64,000 nt of DNA from Burkholderia diffusa. Its GTDB lineage: Bacteria > Pseudomonadota > Gammaproteobacteria > Burkholderiales > Burkholderiaceae. The stretch is taken from NCBI RefSeq assembly GCF_902499115.1, contig NZ_CABVPN010000021.1, positions 1-64,000 of the forward strand, read 5' to 3'. The notes under the pieces were generated by a model, which was given only the letters and a program-made list of their open reading frames with translations, made no database searches and had not been told where the DNA came from. The number at the start of each line of letters is the position of its first letter. The stretch's first letter is position 1. The position numbers were made by a program, and so were the translations under genes. Below are positions 61,354 through 64,000 of the stretch, piece after piece.

Positions 61354-61686
61354 GTGATTCAACCGACCCAAGTATTCAAGGACAACCTCGCGCAACTGCC
61401 GGCCATCGAAGGTGTCGCGCGCATCGATCTCGTCGGCGCGAACGGCGACGTGGTCGCCAGCATCGAGAATCAGCCGGGCAAGCAGGGCTCGCTCGCGGTG
61501 TACAACTACCTGAAGCAGGTATTCGGCACGCTCGACGCGAAGGCCGCCGAGCACGGCCTCGCCGTGTTCGCGGAGCACACCGCCGACGCGCGTAACCGCC
61601 CGGGCGCACACCCGAACGTCGATCGTCTGCTGGCGATCGTCGACGGCGGCGAGGCGCTGCGGATCGACGTGGTCGCGAAGGCTTGA
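61354..61686 (+). CDS. DUF2322-family protein
   Basis: A 110-residue soluble protein starting with GTG (MIQPTQVFKDNLAQLPAIEG), with GGAGTGTTTCA before it. The middle (SLAVYNYLKQVFGTLDAKAA) and the end (HPNVDRLLAIVDGGEALRID) match DUF2322 proteins, common in beta-proteobacteria and of unknown function. It is 44 bases downstream of the flavin reductase gene. Confidence 0.85.
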   Translation: MIQPTQVFKDNLAQLPAIEGVARIDLVGANGDVVASIENQPGKQGSLAVYNYLKQVFGTLDAKAAEHGLAVFAEHTADARNRPGAHPNVDRLLAIVDGGEALRIDVVAKA

Positions 61687-61748
61687 ATGCCCGGCGACGG
61701 GCACGCACGCAAACGGTCGATGCCCGTTCTTTCCCGAAGACCCTCCAC

Positions 61749-62609
61749 ATGCGTCGCATGACTGTCCAGCCGATTGCCCGTCGCGTCGCATCGATCGCCG
61801 CCCTCGCGTGTGTCGCGCTCGGCGGCGCGGCGTCCGCCGAGACGCTGCGCACGGCTTCCGATATCGCCGGCGCGTCTCTGGTTCCGCTCGGCGCGCTGCC
61901 GCACTCGCCGGAGAACGGCACGCTCGACGCGTTCTGTGCGCAATATCGTGCGAAGACCGCAACCGCGGCCGGCCGCGACGTAGCGAAGCTCGGCTGGATC
62001 GTGACGTCGGAAGCGCCGCTCGGCCGCTACACGGTCGTCACGTTCGCGAGCGGTTTCAAGCCGGGCACAAGCGCGATCTGTTACGCGCGCAACGCAAATG
62101 TCGGCGTCTTCGACGGCACGACGCTCGTCGCGCTCGGCTATACGGCACGCTCGGCCGGCTGGCAGCTCGGCTCGGTCGAGTTGCTGGAAAGCGGCGCGCT
62201 GCTCGTCTGGGGTGGCGATGGCCCGTCGGCGCCCGTCGGCGAGTTGCGCGAAGCGCATGGCGGCTTGCGGCTGACCGCGGTCGCCGCCGAACGCACGTAC
62301 TGCCACGGCCGTGCAGTCGTGCCCAACGTGTACGGCAAGCCACTCGACGCGGCCCGCAAGATCCTGATCTCGCGTGGCTGGCAGCCGCTGCGTCCGCGCG
62401 AGAGGCCGGACCCGCTGGACGGCGCGGCCACGCTCGCGAAGCACGGGATCATCGAAGCCGAAGCGTGCTCGGGCACCGGCATGGGGTATTGCGCGCTGCG
62501 GTATCGGAGCGCGGCCGGCGTGCTCGGTGTGACGACGGCCGGCGGCGAGCCGGACACGCCGTCGGCGAATACCGTGATCGATTATCAGGTGGCTTGCAGG
62601 AAACAGTGA
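61749..62609 (+). CDS. Exported protein with a PASTA-like C-terminal segment, unknown
   Basis: A 286-residue exported protein with signal peptide (RVASIAALACVALGGAASA). The middle is strand-rich with cysteines; near residues 200-230, VVPNVYGKPLDAARKILISR followed by GWQPL resembles a PASTA repeat, a fold that often binds cell-wall or peptide ligands. Several later cysteines (EACSGTGMGYCALRY, VACRKQ) could form disulfides. No named family beyond this. Confidence 0.65.
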   Translation: MRRMTVQPIARRVASIAALACVALGGAASAETLRTASDIAGASLVPLGALPHSPENGTLDAFCAQYRAKTATAAGRDVAKLGWIVTSEAPLGRYTVVTFASGFKPGTSAICYARNANVGVFDGTTLVALGYTARSAGWQLGSVELLESGALLVWGGDGPSAPVGELREAHGGLRLTAVAAERTYCHGRAVVPNVYGKPLDAARKILISRGWQPLRPRERPDPLDGAATLAKHGIIEAEACSGTGMGYCALRYRSAAGVLGVTTAGGEPDTPSANTVIDYQVACRKQ

Positions 62610-62642
62610 TCGGCGCGGTGGCGTTCGCTTGATTCATCGCTC

Positions 62643-62669
62643 CCGGCCGCCCGTCGCTCGGGCGGCCGG
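62643..62669. terminator. Bidirectional stem-loop between convergent genes
   Basis: CCGGCCGCCCG and CGGGCGGCCGG form a perfect 11-base stem with loop TCGCT between the stops of two convergent genes (62609 and 62690). No T-run on either side. Confidence 0.5.
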
Positions 62670-62689
62670 CGCTGCCGCGTCAGCAATCG

Positions 62690-63259
62690 TCAGCGATTCG
62701 CGCCGAGCGCCACGCGCAGCCGCTCCATCAGCCGCGTGTAGTGCCGCACCACATCGGCCTTGTCCGTCACGTTCGCGGTCGAGAACCGCTCGGACCACGC
62801 GGCCTTCCACTCATACGTGCCGTGCACGCTGCGGTCGCCGTCCGGCGACTGGATCAGCGAGCGAATCCGCGCGTCGCGCCCCGGCCCCGTATGCATCTCG
62901 AACAACGCGTGGATGAACGTGTGATACGCGTCGTACACGTCGTCGTCGAACAGGTAGCGGTAGATGTGAAACGTGCGGTCGAGTTCGCGCTTCGCGCGGA
63001 TCACGTCGTCCGGCGAGATGTCTTTCCAGTAGCCGATCCACGTATAGAAGCACAGCAGCGCATTGAGCTGCGGCGCGACCGTGTCGTACAGCGTGAGCCG
63101 CTTCTCGATCAGCCGCTGGTTGGTCCACTGCACGAGCTCGAGCCGCTTCAGCCGGCGCGCGACGAGCCAGCCGAGACACGCGACCGACAACGGCGTCAGC
63201 ACGCCGAGCACGAGCTTGACGATTTCCAGCGAATTCCACGGATCGTTGAATGGCTGCAT
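62690..63259 (-). CDS. Hypothetical membrane-anchored protein
   Basis: A 189-residue protein with one N-terminal transmembrane helix (IVKLVLGVLTPLSVACLGWL) followed by a helical cytoplasmic region (RLIEKRLTLYDTVAPQLNAL, ELDRTFHIYRYLFDDDVYDA, HGTYEWKAAWSERFS). I used the ATG at 63259 just before the helix; ATGs at 63301 and 63358 extend the frame. Function unknown. Confidence 0.65.
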   Translation of the reverse strand: MQPFNDPWNSLEIVKLVLGVLTPLSVACLGWLVARRLKRLELVQWTNQRLIEKRLTLYDTVAPQLNALLCFYTWIGYWKDISPDDVIRAKRELDRTFHIYRYLFDDDVYDAYHTFIHALFEMHTGPGRDARIRSLIQSPDGDRSVHGTYEWKAAWSERFSTANVTDKADVVRHYTRLMERLRVALGANR

Positions 63260-63475
63260 GAATGGCCCGACAAGAAAGACGCACCGCCCGGCGGATCGCA
63301 TCGCGCTGCGCGCGTATTCGTCGATCCCTTCGCGGTTGACCGTTAGTTGCTTGCGCATCGAAGTCGCACCGTGATGCTGCCGGCGCGCGGCGAGGCGGCT
63401 CGTCCCCCAGTGTATCGGCCAAATGTCACCGGCCGGTGACGATTCGCCGGGTCGTCGTCAAGCGCCCGTGCCGCG

Positions 63476-63940
63476 TCACGTCGGCAGCGCCGACGTGAGC
63501 TTGACCTTCTGCATCGGAATGTCGGTCTTCACGCTCAGCACGCCCGGGATGCGCGTCAGGTATTCCATCTGGAAGCGCCGGTAGTCGTCGATGTCGGCCG
63601 CCACCACGCGCAGCAGGAAATCGCAGTCGCCGGCCATCAGGTGGCATTCGACCACTTCCGGCATCTGCTGGACGGCCTCCGCGAAGCGGTTCACGGATTC
63701 GGCGTCCTGTCCCTTCAGCCACACGCGCGTGAAGATCGTCAGCCCCTTGCCGACCTTCGCCGGGTTCAGCACGGCCACGTATTTCTCGATCACGCCCGCT
63801 TCCTCGAGCAGCCGCACGCGCCGCAGGCATGGTGACGGCGACAGCCCGACCTCGTGCGCGAGTTCCACGTTTTGCATGCGGCCGTCGCGTTGCAGCGCGC
63901 TCAGGATCCGCCGGTCGATAGCGTCAAGCTTCATTGGCAT
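63476..63940 (-). CDS. Lrp/AsnC-family transcriptional regulator
   Basis: A 154-residue regulator. The helix-turn-helix is AIDRRILSALQRDGRMQNVE with LSPSPCLRRVRLLEEAGVIE; the RAM domain includes MPEVVECHLMAGDCDFLLRV and YLTRIPGVLSVKTDI. The ATG at 63940 follows TTTGGAATTTG; the ATG at 63934 (MKLDAIDRR) is the alternative. Its target is probably the gene beyond the right edge of the window. Confidence 0.9.
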   Translation of the reverse strand: MPMKLDAIDRRILSALQRDGRMQNVELAHEVGLSPSPCLRRVRLLEEAGVIEKYVAVLNPAKVGKGLTIFTRVWLKGQDAESVNRFAEAVQQMPEVVECHLMAGDCDFLLRVVAADIDDYRRFQMEYLTRIPGVLSVKTDIPMQKVKLTSALPT

Positions 63941-64000
63941 CAAATTCCAAAAAAATCGCAAATCACTCGCTCAATGCCAAATTCTCGAGAATATCGATCC

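Overview
The window is high-GC DNA (roughly two thirds G+C, strong G/C at third codon positions) and looks like Burkholderia, most likely a Burkholderia cepacia complex species on a secondary replicon. This is inferred from the translated proteins, from the density of LysR/Lrp/AraC regulators flanking small catabolic units, from ACC deaminase next to its Lrp-type regulator, and from DUF3304/DUF2235 type VI effector-immunity genes. No rRNA, tRNA, CRISPR array, intact insertion sequence or prophage was found.

Layout. 1-4103: 5' part of glyA, then a short-chain dehydrogenase and an FAD-linked lactone-oxidase-type enzyme with a divergent AraC regulator. 4249-9192: an exported S10 serine carboxypeptidase with a small EF-hand protein, an 808-base AT-rich gap, and a secreted ExeM/NucH-type nuclease. 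9382-17049: a copper-resistance locus. Seven minus-strand genes (two small Cys/His- or Met-containing exported proteins, an outer-membrane efflux-type lipoprotein, CopA-like multicopper oxidase, CusF-like protein, CopC, CopD) face a plus-strand CopR/CopS-type two-component system across a spacer holding a perfect 20-base inverted repeat. 17159-18467: promoter, yybP-ykoY manganese riboswitch, a 28-codon upstream reading frame and a CaCA-family cation antiporter.

18486-20432: a glutathione transferase with divergent HxlR regulator, a small unknown protein and a decayed MFS transporter. 20445-27237: amine/guanidine catabolism (LysR, FAD amine oxidase, cupin, LuxR, guanidinobutyrase/agmatinase, aldehyde dehydrogenase). 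27311-33972: an NTF2-like gene remnant, DeoR regulator, MgtC protein, then choline-binding protein, HAD hydrolase, small lipoprotein and a Tat-exported phospholipase C, which together suggest phosphatidylcholine breakdown and choline uptake. 34037-37464: acetyltransferases, trans-aconitate methyltransferase and a LysR regulator.

37930-42304 is the most unusual part: a lower-GC island with three intact and one decayed DUF3304 genes, a frameshifted and truncated DUF2235 gene, and one intact DUF2235 effector-like gene whose nucleophile-elbow serine is replaced by aspartate. Direct repeats spanning gene boundaries indicate duplication by recombination.

42381-64000: small unknown genes, a DUF3422 membrane protein, further LysR-enzyme pairs, an acyltransferase, pyruvate oxidase PoxB, AcdR/AcdS, two lipoproteins, an unusual signalling trio (BetR-type response regulator, exported Mo-cofactor-fold protein, hybrid histidine kinase), then small housekeeping and redox genes and an Lrp-family regulator at the right edge. 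Gene functions are by family recognition from sequence alone; no database search was run.
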